Shown here one piece after another: positions 33,045-41,570 of a stretch of 51,124 nt of DNA. The stretch is taken from the IMG/VR virus record IMGVR_UViG_3300020477_000040, positions 1-51,124 of that record, one strand, 5' to 3'. Numbering within the stretch: position 1 is the stretch's first letter; every line of letters begins with the position of its first letter. The notes beneath the pieces were generated by a model, which was not told the DNA's origin, ran no database searches, and saw only the letters and a program-made list of their open reading frames with translations. Both the position numbers and the translations under genes were made by a program. The DNA is from a virus.

Positions 33045-35600
33045 ATGGCGGAAACTAATCTTCAGCAGGAAGAACAGCAGGTAAACCGAGACCTCGCTAT
33101 AGAGCAGGACGAGAAAAAGAAAGATGAGCTGAAGCGCAGGCTGAAAAGCGCAGGCTGGCTGAAGGACCGGCAAGGCTTGTGGCGGCGTCCTGGCCGGAGG
33201 GAGAAGCCTGAGCGACGACGTCAGCCGAAAAGCACTAAAGCTCCTGCTGGCCCGCTACCCAAGGACCCCCCCAAGAGGGTCGAGCGCAGGATACACCTTC
33301 CACAGCCTCCTCCGTCCCGCCCTCCGGAGGTTAGGGAACAGAGCATCGAGTTGCCGACAGAGGAACTCAGGCGACCACCACGCAGGCCATCACTTTCTGA
33401 ACTCCTGGCTCCTAATGCAGACTTGGTGCGGCACGAGAATGTTCGAGACTTGGCAGATCCTTCCCGAGAACGCTCTCCTGAACCTCCACCACCACCTCCA
33501 GTTGCTAGGGATTTAGAGCGTGACCCTATTGTTTTCGGTGATGACAGAACTCCCGTGCAAAGGCTCGTGGATGACCTGTCTGGACAGTGGGGGGAAGGTG
33601 CCGCAGCGGCAAGAAGAACCCTAGGCGAGGAGGATCTAGAGAGGCAGGAACGGCAGAATGCCGCCATTGATGCTCGCATCGAGGTTGATAAGGCCCGTGA
33701 GAAAAGGGACGAACTGGAGAGGGCGCGGAGGATGCGGCTCAGAGAAGCCCACCACCAGCAGAACCTCAGAACTCTTGAGGAGCGGGGCGCAGAGCAGGAC
33801 CCAGCGAGGGCAAGAGACTTTCTGAATCGTGAGTCTGGACGGCTCGGTCTCCCGTCTCTCCGCACCCCGGAAGAACGCAAGATTGCACATGGGACCTACA
33901 GCCCTAGTGATCCGACAGGGTTAGAGGGTCGGATGCTGGGCCTCGGTCCAGTAGAGGCAGAGCCTAGACGGCTCACAGCCAGAGAGAGAAGCCAGTTGGC
34001 CCAAGGCGTGGCCGATGACGACCTCGTGGCGTTTGCCGACGAGACGGGCCAGTTCGACAGAAGCCGTGTAGGGTTTGCGACACCGGGAACCGTCACGGAC
34101 AGAGGGGTTAGGTACGAGGAAAGTGACGAAAACCCAGGCGCGGTACGGGTTGTCGGACCCCAGAGGGCACGCCTTGAGGACCTGTTGTCAGAGGCAGAAT
34201 ACGCTGAGTCTGTGGAGGGGGACAGGGCTGGAGCTGCCGCACTGCGTGGAGAGGCAGAAGGCATACAGGCAGAGATTGATGCCAGGCGAGCAGGCGGGCG
34301 CGAGGCAGCACGGAGGTCACGGAACGCACGGTCACTGACGCAGGCTTTGGTTCAGCGTGAGCGTGGCCGGCCAGGCGACGTGGAAGTGGACCCCGGTGAG
34401 CAGTCACTGATCGACGCAATGACGCCAGCCCAGCGTGACCGGCTGACAGTCCAGCGAGCCAGAGCGCGTGGTCGTGGCTTCAGGGACAGGGACCGCAGGG
34501 AAGCCAGACGTCAGGCATGGAACGCTGAAGCCCTCCGTAGGGACCCAAGCCTCGCTGATTCAATTGGCGGCAAGCCCATGACTGCATTCCAGAGGGCATC
34601 TCTTGACCTGCAAAGAGATGATCTGGCGGATAAGCGGAGTGCCAGGGCTATAGACCGAGAAGAAGCAAGCAACAGGTTCTGGCGAGAGGACCGGAGGTCT
34701 CTGGAAAGAGAGGCTGAAGCCAGGCGAAGGGGAGACCTGGAACAAGCCGAGAGGGAGAGAGAACACAGGGAACGACTGCGCAGGTGGGAAATAGAGGACA
34801 GAAGACATGAGGAAGAGATAGACAGAAGGAATCGAGAAAGGCGTGAAGACAGAGAAGAAAGAGGTCAGGTTAGGAAAGAAGATAAGGCAGAGAGCGCAGA
34901 AGCACGCAAAGCTCAAAGAGAGAAAGAAGACAGGGATCTAAAGATAGCAAACGAGCGGAGCATTATTGATTCTCAGGGTTCATCAACAGCCGCCAAGGCA
35001 GCCGCCAGAGAGAGGCTCGATAAGTTAATAAATCCACCAGAACCTCTTGAAGACACTCTTAGTCCTGGAACCGGCCCGGCTGGTACGTCACCAGCCACGA
35101 CCGCTCCCGCAGCCGCAGCGGTGCCGGAAGGCTATGAAGACGACAGAGGCTACGCACAGCAGGAGGCAGCCATGTCTGTGATGGAAACAGATCCTGCAAT
35201 GCCACAGCCCGAGAGAGAGGCATTAGCATTGCGTCAATCGTTGGTAGGAAAGTTGAGAAAGAAACCTAAAGACGAGCAGGACCTGCTGAAAGATTTATAC
35301 AGTGACAGGTGGAAGGGCGGAATCTTTGCCGACGCAACAACCTTCGCCGAATGGGCAGCGTCCCAGTATTCCGGATACAGCATAGAAGAACTAAAAGAGT
35401 TCTACAGAATGGAAGCCCCGAAGGGGTCCGAAAATACAGATGATTGGCATGTCGGAAGTCGAGAAGAAAATAGACCATCCGGAGGTTTTGAAGACTACCG
35501 AAAGAGAAGAAGACCAGGCGCACATTGGGTTCCTCCGTCTAAGGCAGCAAGAGCCGGAATTTCTGCCGATGACCCTGAGTGGGTATATACTGGGCCTTAG
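33045..35600 (+). CDS. Highly charged Arg/Glu-rich virion protein
   Basis: This codes for 851 residues from ATG 33045, with AGGTGG upstream. The upstream GTG 33018 is less likely. The N-terminal part has a Lys/Arg/Pro-rich linker (GRREKPERRRQPKSTKAP) and a Pro run (SPEPPPPPPVARDLERD). Residues about 190-700 are a long, extremely charged helix with repeated RR/EE pairs (RRWEIEDRRHEEEIDRRN and similar), probably a single coiled coil or charged alpha-helix. The C-terminal 150 residues are more folded (LLKDLYSDRWKGGIFADATT, EEWAAS-like segments). Position before the 1325-residue protein suggests an internal or ejected protein, possibly DNA-associated. Confidence 0.68.
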   Translation: MAETNLQQEEQQVNRDLAIEQDEKKKDELKRRLKSAGWLKDRQGLWRRPGRREKPERRRQPKSTKAPAGPLPKDPPKRVERRIHLPQPPPSRPPEVREQSIELPTEELRRPPRRPSLSELLAPNADLVRHENVRDLADPSRERSPEPPPPPPVARDLERDPIVFGDDRTPVQRLVDDLSGQWGEGAAAARRTLGEEDLERQERQNAAIDARIEVDKAREKRDELERARRMRLREAHHQQNLRTLEERGAEQDPARARDFLNRESGRLGLPSLRTPEERKIAHGTYSPSDPTGLEGRMLGLGPVEAEPRRLTARERSQLAQGVADDDLVAFADETGQFDRSRVGFATPGTVTDRGVRYEESDENPGAVRVVGPQRARLEDLLSEAEYAESVEGDRAGAAALRGEAEGIQAEIDARRAGGREAARRSRNARSLTQALVQRERGRPGDVEVDPGEQSLIDAMTPAQRDRLTVQRARARGRGFRDRDRREARRQAWNAEALRRDPSLADSIGGKPMTAFQRASLDLQRDDLADKRSARAIDREEASNRFWREDRRSLEREAEARRRGDLEQAEREREHRERLRRWEIEDRRHEEEIDRRNRERREDREERGQVRKEDKAESAEARKAQREKEDRDLKIANERSIIDSQGSSTAAKAAARERLDKLINPPEPLEDTLSPGTGPAGTSPATTAPAAAAVPEGYEDDRGYAQQEAAMSVMETDPAMPQPEREALALRQSLVGKLRKKPKDEQDLLKDLYSDRWKGGIFADATTFAEWAASQYSGYSIEELKEFYRMEAPKGSENTDDWHVGSREENRPSGGFEDYRKRRRPGAHWVPPSKAARAGISADDPEWVYTGP

Positions 35601-35619
35601 TTGACCACATGATGTAGCA

Positions 35620-38600
35620 ATGCCATTTCCCACACTCCCAACGCTCCCAACGTTTGGTAGAGCAGGCCGCCATGTGAACCGTGAACTCACTCCTTGGGAG
35701 GAGGAGGAGATCAACAGGTCACTGGTGCAGCGTGGCATCAGTGGGCTGACGGGTGCAGCGAACATACTGGACATTCCGGGGTCCATGGTTCGTGACGTTC
35801 TTGCTCTTGAGAATCCCTTTGACCAGCTCTTGCCATGGAACTGGACTAGCCAGGAGGGGAGAACCTCTGGGCAGGAGCTGTTCGGGTTCGAGAGAGATGA
35901 GTCCGGGTGGACTCCGGGCCTGGCAGGGTTCGCGGCAGAGGTCCTGCTGGACCCGTTGACTTATCTTAGCTTTGGTGCCAGTGCAGCAACCAAGGCAGGC
36001 AGGGTGGCGCAGGCACTTGGCAAGTGGGATGACGTGTCAAAGATTGCCACCAGGAAGCTGGCAGCAGCAACCGGCAAAAATTTCGATGACGTCGCCCGTG
36101 TCGGAGTGCGTGAGGCACGCAGTTCTGTGACGCCGATGGATATGATTTCATATTCAGACGAGGCGTGGGAGGCGGGTGACGACCTCACGAAGATTGCCGC
36201 TCTTGGCAATCAGCGCAGGCAATGGGCGGATGCGGCCACGGGGATGGGGCAAACACTAGCAGACATTGAAAATTCTCCGGTCGGTAGTTTTGCCAAGTGG
36301 AACCTTCCGGGCATGCCTGGGTTCCATATGAGTGCGCCTTCCATCCCGTTCACGGGGAAGAAGGCTGACGTGTTTCTGGACTCTCTGGGAAACAAGCTGA
36401 AATACGGCAATACAGTTGGCCGGACCTTGAACAAGCTGTTCCGTCCGGGAGTAATGGACACAACGACGGAAGCCTTCCAGAGAGACCTGGCTCCTGAACT
36501 CTACAAAAAGAAAGTGCAGGCTGAGGCACTCGGCAGGGAAGCCGGGAGCGAAATGGAGACTGTCCTTGCCAGAAACCTGGAGGACCTGGAGAAAGTCCAC
36601 GACTTTGAGCGTCCTCTCCACGAGATCAGGGCGGGGTTAGAGGATGGCATACCCATAGAAGGCGACTGGGTTAGGGGTGCTGATCTTCCAGCCAACGCCA
36701 AGGTTTTGAAGATTGAGGACACGGGTCAGGCGTGGGTGAGATACACAGATCCAGACACCGGGTCGCTGGTGACCAAGGGGTTTGACAAGGATGCGCTGAA
36801 GTCACTCAAGCGCGACACGGACAGGGCGTTGATGTCGCACCCGGATGTCGTGACTGCCACCTATCGACTGATGGAACTGCCGGAGGAGGATCTGCTCAGT
36901 CGCGGTATCGGCTCGGAAACGTTTGAGATGGTGAAAAGCGTCCGGCAATATCTCGGCGCAATGAAGGGAGAGGCTGACGAGTGGGGCGCAAACTTCATGG
37001 AGCTTTATGGGGCGGAGTACGCTCGGCACGCAGCCCGGAGAAAAGAGGCTGAGGAGGCGATGGAGGCGGCGTTAGACATGCCGGGTGAGATCCGTCCTCC
37101 GGGCACAAGAGAAGGGTTGCTGCCATGGGACAGCATTGAGGCGATGGAAAAGGCCGAGGCCATCAGGAGGGCGCAGAGGACTCTTGATGAAATCCCGGAG
37201 GAGTTCATTTCTCCCGAGATGTATTTCCCTCGGCTGGTGGCACGGGAGGGCGCGGAGAGAGCCGGGTCCCGTGGTCCGCTGTACGCAGTTGATCCTCACC
37301 TACAGGGTCGTACTCCTTTCACCAGGGGATTTTCGGAGTCAGGAACCGGCGCGATCAGGGAGATGACGCAAGATCCTGAATTGTCGCGTCTTCTTGAAGC
37401 AGGAGATATCGACGGCGCGGCTGCTCATATCGGAAACCGCTGGGGCCACATGGCCGACGAGATGTTCGAGGACACCAAGGTGGTCTCGTATGCCACGGAC
37501 CCCACCACCGGGGCGAGAATTGTTGACGTGGCAGCAGGCGAAACACAGGCCAACAGGTGGGAGGCCCTGGCTCAGTGGATGAGGACGATGGGTACGGACG
37601 ACCCCAATCTCTTGCAGGCTGGGGTTTACGTCGACCCTGTAAGTGCATTGCAACGACGTGTCTCAACGTTCACCGACTACATTGAAAGCACCAAGGCTGC
37701 TGTCAGAACGCTGGCATCCAAGGCCACCCCGGTTGCCAGCGAGGGAAGCAAGACGGTATCCCAGCTAGTGCGTGAGCTGAAGCTGAAGTCGTCCAAGTTC
37801 GTCAAGGAGACCGGGGAAGGGGCGGAGGTTTACCAGAAGATTGCCAAGCTGATGGGCAGGCACGTTGATGATCCGGATGAGATGGTCGATGTCATCCGGG
37901 AAATCTCCAAGATGCACATACCGGCTGACATGGCGGCGGATCTGACCAGGTTTCACCAGTCGTTCCGAAGTCCCGAGGTTGTGTCGGACATTGCCAAGGC
38001 GGTGGACACGGCAACCAACATGATAAAGGGAATGCTGACAGCACCATGGTTGGCATTTCACACTCGCAACCTTATCTCTGGTCAGATCCGGAACTATGTG
38101 TCCGGGGACATTGACCTTGTCCGTTTGCCCGGAGCGTTACGTCAGGCCAGGCGCGTGGCGAAGGGCGAGACTATGAATGGGGCGTCGGACCTGCCATTCA
38201 TAAAGAGGATGCACGCCGACAGGGCGAGAAGGGGTGTGGACGCCAGGGCTTTGGACGACGCTGTTGCGACGGATTACCTGCGGGAGTTGTACTTTGTGCA
38301 TTCGCCGCAGCGTCAGATGGGCGAGGCGTTCGAGCGTGCAGGTGCAGTGTCTGCTGTTGACGACGTGACCGGAGAGGCGTTGACGGAAGCTGTTGGCGGC
38401 AGATATGTCGGAGGTCTTGGCGGCTCAGACAAACCGGCGACGATTCCCGAAATGATTTCGACGTGGTTTGGTATGGGCAAAAGGGTTCCGGAAGCCTCTG
38501 GTCCCCTGAATGTTCGGTCCATGCTAACAGAGCAGCGTGGTGTCAGTGGCCGGCCAGTGTCAGGGTATGGTCCATCAGCGGCAGGCGAAATGCTTGGTCA

Positions 38601-39597
38601 GTATGTAGAGGACCTCAACCGCCTGACTCCATTCATTGAGCAGTTGAGGCGTGGGGTGGATCCAGCCGAGGCGATGAAGCGTATCAACGCAGCGCAGGTG
38701 GACTACTCAGCCAAGGCGTTCACGAGTTTCGAGAGGAAAGTTGCCCAGAGAATGTTCCCGTTCTGGAAGTTCTCCAGCAGGCAGCTTCCTTTCGTTGTCA
38801 GGGAGCTGGCGGAACGTCCTGGCGGAAGACTGTCCAAGATTATGCGTGGCACCCGGCACATGAAGGGTGACCAGACGCGACCCTTGCCAGAGTACCTGCA
38901 ACAGTCCATGGCTGTTGAACTGCCAGAGTTTATGCAGGGTCCTGAAGGAGACCCGAGGTACCTGACTACGCTGGACCTGATGTCCATGGACCCGTTCACC
39001 TTCATGCCCACCAAGGGCAGTGAGATGCTGAGTACGCCGTTGATGGAGGGGTTGTCTCGTCTCAATCCTATGGCCAAGTTCCTTGGTGAGACTGCGACAG
39101 GGCAGACGTTCTTCCAGAAGGGTCCGATGGGTGGGCGACCGCTGGAGGATCTTGATCCAGTGATAGGCAGGACCATGGCCAATGTCAGCGACTTGCTGAC
39201 TGGTCAGACGACCAGAGACGTGGACCCGTTCATCAGCCAGACGTTCGAGCACGCGATGCTGAACAGTCCATTCTCCAGGTTCCTGACCTCTGGCAGGACA
39301 CTGACGGATCCACGGAAGGGTCTGCTCGGAACCGCTGCGAACCTGGGCACAGGGTTCCGTGTGAGCGACCTGCCCCCTCGAACACAGGAAGCCTTGCTGC
39401 GTGAGGCTGCTGAATCAGCTATCATGGAGATTCCTGGCGGCAAAACATTCCGGAATGTCTACCTGCCGAAGGAGCTGATTGCTACAATGAGTCCTGAGCA
39501 GAGGGAGCAGGCAGAACTTCTGATGAGCCTGAAGTCTATGCTTGCCAAGAGAGCGAGAGAGCGGGCCGAGGAAGCTCGACGAGCACAACTCTACTAA
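35620..39597 (+). CDS. Large internal virion / ejection protein
   Basis: This 1325-residue protein begins with GAANILDIPGSMVRDVLALE, the module shared with the 580-residue protein (18092-19834). The region about 850-880 has TNMIKGMLTAPWLAFHTRNL, a hydrophobic helix pair, and about 1040-1070 the string DYSAKAFTSFERKVAQRMFP followed by FWKFSSRQLPFV. That FERKV-x-x-R-x-x-PF motif is a hallmark I associate with large phage internal proteins of short-tailed and giant phages. It probably leaves the particle with the DNA and forms part of the trans-envelope channel. Central segments (SALQRRVSTFTDYIES) are helical. No lysozyme-like motif could be identified. No strong ribosome site stands before ATG 35620. 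Confidence 0.74.
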   Translation: MPFPTLPTLPTFGRAGRHVNRELTPWEEEEINRSLVQRGISGLTGAANILDIPGSMVRDVLALENPFDQLLPWNWTSQEGRTSGQELFGFERDESGWTPGLAGFAAEVLLDPLTYLSFGASAATKAGRVAQALGKWDDVSKIATRKLAAATGKNFDDVARVGVREARSSVTPMDMISYSDEAWEAGDDLTKIAALGNQRRQWADAATGMGQTLADIENSPVGSFAKWNLPGMPGFHMSAPSIPFTGKKADVFLDSLGNKLKYGNTVGRTLNKLFRPGVMDTTTEAFQRDLAPELYKKKVQAEALGREAGSEMETVLARNLEDLEKVHDFERPLHEIRAGLEDGIPIEGDWVRGADLPANAKVLKIEDTGQAWVRYTDPDTGSLVTKGFDKDALKSLKRDTDRALMSHPDVVTATYRLMELPEEDLLSRGIGSETFEMVKSVRQYLGAMKGEADEWGANFMELYGAEYARHAARRKEAEEAMEAALDMPGEIRPPGTREGLLPWDSIEAMEKAEAIRRAQRTLDEIPEEFISPEMYFPRLVAREGAERAGSRGPLYAVDPHLQGRTPFTRGFSESGTGAIREMTQDPELSRLLEAGDIDGAAAHIGNRWGHMADEMFEDTKVVSYATDPTTGARIVDVAAGETQANRWEALAQWMRTMGTDDPNLLQAGVYVDPVSALQRRVSTFTDYIESTKAAVRTLASKATPVASEGSKTVSQLVRELKLKSSKFVKETGEGAEVYQKIAKLMGRHVDDPDEMVDVIREISKMHIPADMAADLTRFHQSFRSPEVVSDIAKAVDTATNMIKGMLTAPWLAFHTRNLISGQIRNYVSGDIDLVRLPGALRQARRVAKGETMNGASDLPFIKRMHADRARRGVDARALDDAVATDYLRELYFVHSPQRQMGEAFERAGAVSAVDDVTGEALTEAVGGRYVGGLGGSDKPATIPEMISTWFGMGKRVPEASGPLNVRSMLTEQRGVSGRPVSGYGPSAAGEMLGQYVEDLNRLTPFIEQLRRGVDPAEAMKRINAAQVDYSAKAFTSFERKVAQRMFPFWKFSSRQLPFVVRELAERPGGRLSKIMRGTRHMKGDQTRPLPEYLQQSMAVELPEFMQGPEGDPRYLTTLDLMSMDPFTFMPTKGSEMLSTPLMEGLSRLNPMAKFLGETATGQTFFQKGPMGGRPLEDLDPVIGRTMANVSDLLTGQTTRDVDPFISQTFEHAMLNSPFSRFLTSGRTLTDPRKGLLGTAANLGTGFRVSDLPPRTQEALLREAAESAIMEIPGGKTFRNVYLPKELIATMSPEQREQAELLMSLKSMLAKRARERAEEARRAQLY

Positions 39598-39614
39598 GTC
39601 TAAGAGGTGGCGAC

Positions 39615-39755
39615 ATGGCCAAGAAGAAAAAGAGCGGCGGGTACTCAGAGTCCAGTGCATCCAAGCCTCAGTTTGGTAAAGCCGTGAAAAACGTTCAGGG
39701 CAGCTCCGCCATGGGCAAGAAGAAGAACAGCAAGAAGAAGTCCAAGGGTTACTAG
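39615..39755 (+). CDS. 46-residue Lys/Ser/Gly-rich basic protein
   Basis: This small ORF, too short for most gene finders, starts with ATG 39615, preceded by GAGGTGG. It encodes MAKKKKSGGYSESSASKPQF and ends with GKKKNSKKKSKGY. With about one third Lys it resembles short basic phage proteins that may bind DNA in the virion or arise at the end of structural operons. It is the last gene before the terminators, 17 bp after the big ejection protein. Confidence 0.66.
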   Translation: MAKKKKSGGYSESSASKPQFGKAVKNVQGSSAMGKKKNSKKKSKGY

Positions 39756-39807
39756 CACACGCTGTGCTACGAGCCATGCCATCGTGTGAGTTGTGTGCCC
39801 CACGATG
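39753..39807 (+). other. Two hairpins at the end of the structural operon
   Basis: TAGCACA pairs with TGTGCTA (39753-39759/39763-39769) including the stop codon of the Lys-rich ORF. CATCGTG pairs with CACGATG (39780-39786/39801-39807). Both stand upstream of a stronger terminator. They may act as 3' protective structures. Confidence 0.55.
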
Positions 39808-39850
39808 GACACAACCCCGGTTTAGCCAGCCGGGGTTGTGTCGTTTCTAG
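39808..39850 (+). terminator. Strong terminator of the structural operon
   Basis: A perfect 13-bp inverted repeat (39808-39820 and 39830-39842), rich in GC with a 9-nt loop, is followed by a short T-rich tail (GTTTCT). It separates the late rightward genes from the XRE regulator and the recombination operon. Confidence 0.8.
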
Positions 39851-39852
39851 GT

Positions 39853-39881
39853 TTGACTTTTCAACGTTGGGATTATACAAC
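39853..39881 (+). promoter_or_regulatory. Promoter and possible operator of the XRE regulator
   Basis: TTGACT (39853-39858), 17 bp, then TACAAC (39876-39881); a competing TATACA starts at 39874. The spacer contains the palindrome CAACGTTG (39862-39869), and GTTG pairs with CAAC eight bases later (39878-39881), a possible operator. The predicted start near 39888 would make the mRNA leaderless. Confidence 0.5.
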
Positions 39882-39888
39882 TTGTCTA

Positions 39889-40107
39889 ATGCCTAGGGAA
39901 CGTACTGAAAGTCAGAAGCGGTTTGGTAAGAAGCTACGTTCGTACAGAATGCGTAGTGGGCTTACTGTTGTAGAGGCTGCTGAACTGGCCAGCCTCCACG
40001 GTGACTCATGGTATAAGTACGAGCGGGGAGAGCGTTGGCCCAGCATCCCGGCGTTGCAGCGAATTGCGACGGCGATTTCGACCAGGCCCGCTGACCTTCT
40101 AGATTGA
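39889..40107 (+). CDS. XRE-family HTH regulator (Cro/C1 type)
   Basis: This 72-residue protein is almost entirely one Cro/C1-type helix-turn-helix domain. The pattern is FGKKLRSYRMRSGLTVVEAA, then SLHGDSWYKYERGERWPSIP, then ALQRIATAISTRPADLL. The YKYERGERWPS stretch is the typical turn and helix-4 signature of HTH_3 proteins. It likely binds operators near its own promoter or elsewhere in the early region and may repress or activate the operon behind it. ATG 39889 is chosen; there is no Shine-Dalgarno sequence before it and the promoter suggests a leaderless transcript. The gene stop lies inside an ATTGAAA...TTTCAAT hairpin. Confidence 0.83.
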   Translation: MPRERTESQKRFGKKLRSYRMRSGLTVVEAAELASLHGDSWYKYERGERWPSIPALQRIATAISTRPADLLD

Positions 40108-40123
40108 AATTTTTTTTTTCAAT
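40103..40123 (+). terminator. A/T-rich hairpin with T-run after the XRE gene
   Basis: ATTGAAA (40103-40109) and TTTCAAT (40117-40123) flank a T-only loop; together they hold a run of ten T. It overlaps the XRE stop codon. It may terminate weakly or, as a U-tract, attenuate transcription from the upstream promoter. Confidence 0.4.
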
Positions 40124-40148
40124 TTGGAATTTTTATAGACCCACGGTC

Positions 40149-40177
40149 TTGACGTGCGGCGGGGCGGCGTCTAAAAC
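40149..40177 (+). promoter_or_regulatory. Sigma70-type promoter of the CsrA/Rad52/helicase operon
   Basis: TTGACG (40149-40154, 5 of 6 matches), a 17-bp GC-rich spacer and TAAAAC (40172-40177, 4 of 6). The predicted start near 40184 gives a leader of about 60 nt that includes the hairpin at 40200-40217 and the GGAGG ribosome site of the next gene. Confidence 0.6.
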
Positions 40178-40199
40178 TGGTGGACGGCATGGAAATTCT

Positions 40200-40217
40200 G
40201 CGGCGTTGAATCGCCGC
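40200..40217 (+). other. 5' UTR hairpin
   Basis: GCGGCG (40200-40205) pairs with CGCCGC (40212-40217) around the loop TTGAAT. It lies in the leader of the operon, 12 bp upstream of the GGAGG ribosome site. It could stabilise the transcript. Confidence 0.5.
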
Positions 40218-40243
40218 GCCACTTGTTTTGGAGGCACACTGTT

Positions 40244-40549
40244 ATGGCATGGACAGAGGCACGGAGAAAAGAACACTCTCGTAAGCTGAGAGCCGCATTC
40301 AAGAAGAAGCGTGAGAAGAAGAAGCAGAGTGGTGTGGTAAATCTGAACACCGCACTGGGGAAGCTACAGAAAACAGCGACGTATGTGCGTGAGATGGGTG
40401 GTGTTGCGGCAGCACAGGCTGCGATAGAGACCTACGAACGCATCGGTGGTGACATGCGTACCGCCCACGCACTGATGCGTCGGGTGGCCAAGTTTTCAAA
40501 CAGCACTGCTATCACGGAGGATGACAATGCTGGTTCTAACGGTGCGTGA
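40244..40549 (+). CDS. Basic hypothetical protein, first gene of operon
   Basis: This 101-residue protein has a strongly basic N-terminus (EARRKEHSRKLRAAFKKKRE) and a helical second half (LQKTATYVREMGGVAAAQAA; DMRTAHALMRRVAKF). Such arrangement occurs in small phage DNA-binding proteins, but I cannot assign a family. The ATG at 40244 is preceded by GGAGG about 9 nt away; the longer upstream start at 40223 lacks one. Its last bases overlap csrA (40527), indicating coupled translation. Confidence 0.7.
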   Translation: MAWTEARRKEHSRKLRAAFKKKREKKKQSGVVNLNTALGKLQKTATYVREMGGVAAAQAAIETYERIGGDMRTAHALMRRVAKFSNSTAITEDDNAGSNGA

Positions 40550-40718
40550 CGAAGGCAGGGTTCTGCTGACTGACAAGGATGGTCGAGTTTCTACTGTGAC
40601 CTTGATCCGTGCATGGGATGGCAAGGCCAAGCTGGGCATTGATGCTCCGCGTGACGTTGAGATCCTGCGAGGAGAGGTCGCTGCCAAACTGCAACATGAT
40701 GAGCAACGAGTGGGGTAG
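40527..40718 (+). CDS. csrA: CsrA-family RNA-binding regulator
   Basis: This 63-residue protein has the complete CsrA layout: MLVLTVRDEGRVLL at the start, then a middle strand (STVTLIRAW), the signature LGIDAPRDVEILRGEV with the conserved Arg in RGEV, and a short C-terminal helix. CsrA dimers bind GGA motifs in RNA leaders and block or stabilise translation. The start is ATG 40527 with CGGAGG 6 nt upstream; the longer ATG 40521 would add two residues. The CACGGAGGATG over its own ribosome site looks like a CsrA target, suggesting autoregulation. Phage copies may redirect host gene expression during infection. The Arg at position 6 of the bacterial LTRR motif is Val here. Confidence 0.88.
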   Translation: MLVLTVRDEGRVLLTDKDGRVSTVTLIRAWDGKAKLGIDAPRDVEILRGEVAAKLQHDEQRVG

Positions 40719-40720
40719 CG

Positions 40721-41557
40721 ATGACTGAAGTGGTTGATGTCTATGGGGCACTGAGGGATCCGTTCCCTGAGAGTGACATTGGATGGCGTATCGGCAGAAG
40801 TGGTGCCAAGGATGGTGAGCCATGGGCAATGTGCCTGGCGTACATCACCAACCGTGCCATTCAGACCAGACTGGATACCATCGTGGGGCCAGAGAACTGG
40901 TACAACCGCTTTCGTCGGGGGCCACAGGGCGGTGTGCTCTGTGGCCTCTCTCTCCGAGTGGGGGATGAGTGGGTAACCAAGTGGGACGGTGCGGAGAACA
41001 CTGAGTTTGAGTCAGTGAAGGGTGGACTGTCGGACGCAATGAAGCGTGCGGCTGTCTTGTGGGGTATCGGAAGGTATCTCTACAACCTTGATGCTAACTT
41101 TGCTGAGTGCCGCACTGGTCATAAGCCTGGGGATGGATGGTTCCGGGCAAAGGCTAAGAACTCTGGGGCACAGACCGGAGACGTATGGTTCTGGTGGAAG
41201 CCTCCGAAGCTACCATCCTGGGCTGTGCCTGAAGGGGAGCAGCAGGAGGAGGAGGAGGGCGAGGGTGAAGTCGGTGAGTTCTTGACTGCCGTGCAGGAGT
41301 ACGACAACGAAGGCACTGCCACCCCGGAGGAGTGGGTCAAGCAGCTTGAGATCATACTCCAGCATGACATCGGATGCACGGACTCGCAGTCTGCCAACGA
41401 GGTGGTCTTCTGGGCAAGCAACGGAACAGTGTCCACGGTTGACGATGCACGTCGTGACTGTGCCGAGGTCGTAGTGGTAGAGCTGATACGTCGACACAGC
41501 AACGGAATACACTATGACAACATGCTGGATGAAGCGAAGCAGTACATTGCGGGCTAG
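40721..41557 (+). CDS. Rad52/Rad22-type single-strand annealing protein
   Basis: This 278-residue protein shows the Rad52/22 core: a segment RLDTIVGPENWYNRF followed by a strand pair (GVLCGLSLRVGDEWVTKWDG), the signature SVKGGLSDAMKRAAVLWGIG and RYLYNLDANF. Rad52-like recombinases anneal complementary single strands coated with SSB (an SSB is encoded at 1625-1990) and take part in phage DNA repair and recombination. The C-terminal half has an acidic linker (PEGEQQEEEEGEGEVGEF) and a helical domain with no family I recognise. ATG 40721 lies 2 bp after the csrA stop. The assignment to Rad52 is strong; the subgroup is not determined. Confidence 0.88.
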   Translation: MTEVVDVYGALRDPFPESDIGWRIGRSGAKDGEPWAMCLAYITNRAIQTRLDTIVGPENWYNRFRRGPQGGVLCGLSLRVGDEWVTKWDGAENTEFESVKGGLSDAMKRAAVLWGIGRYLYNLDANFAECRTGHKPGDGWFRAKAKNSGAQTGDVWFWWKPPKLPSWAVPEGEQQEEEEGEGEVGEFLTAVQEYDNEGTATPEEWVKQLEIILQHDIGCTDSQSANEVVFWASNGTVSTVDDARRDCAEVVVVELIRRHSNGIHYDNMLDEAKQYIAG

Positions 41558-41570
41558 GAGAACTGCGTTT

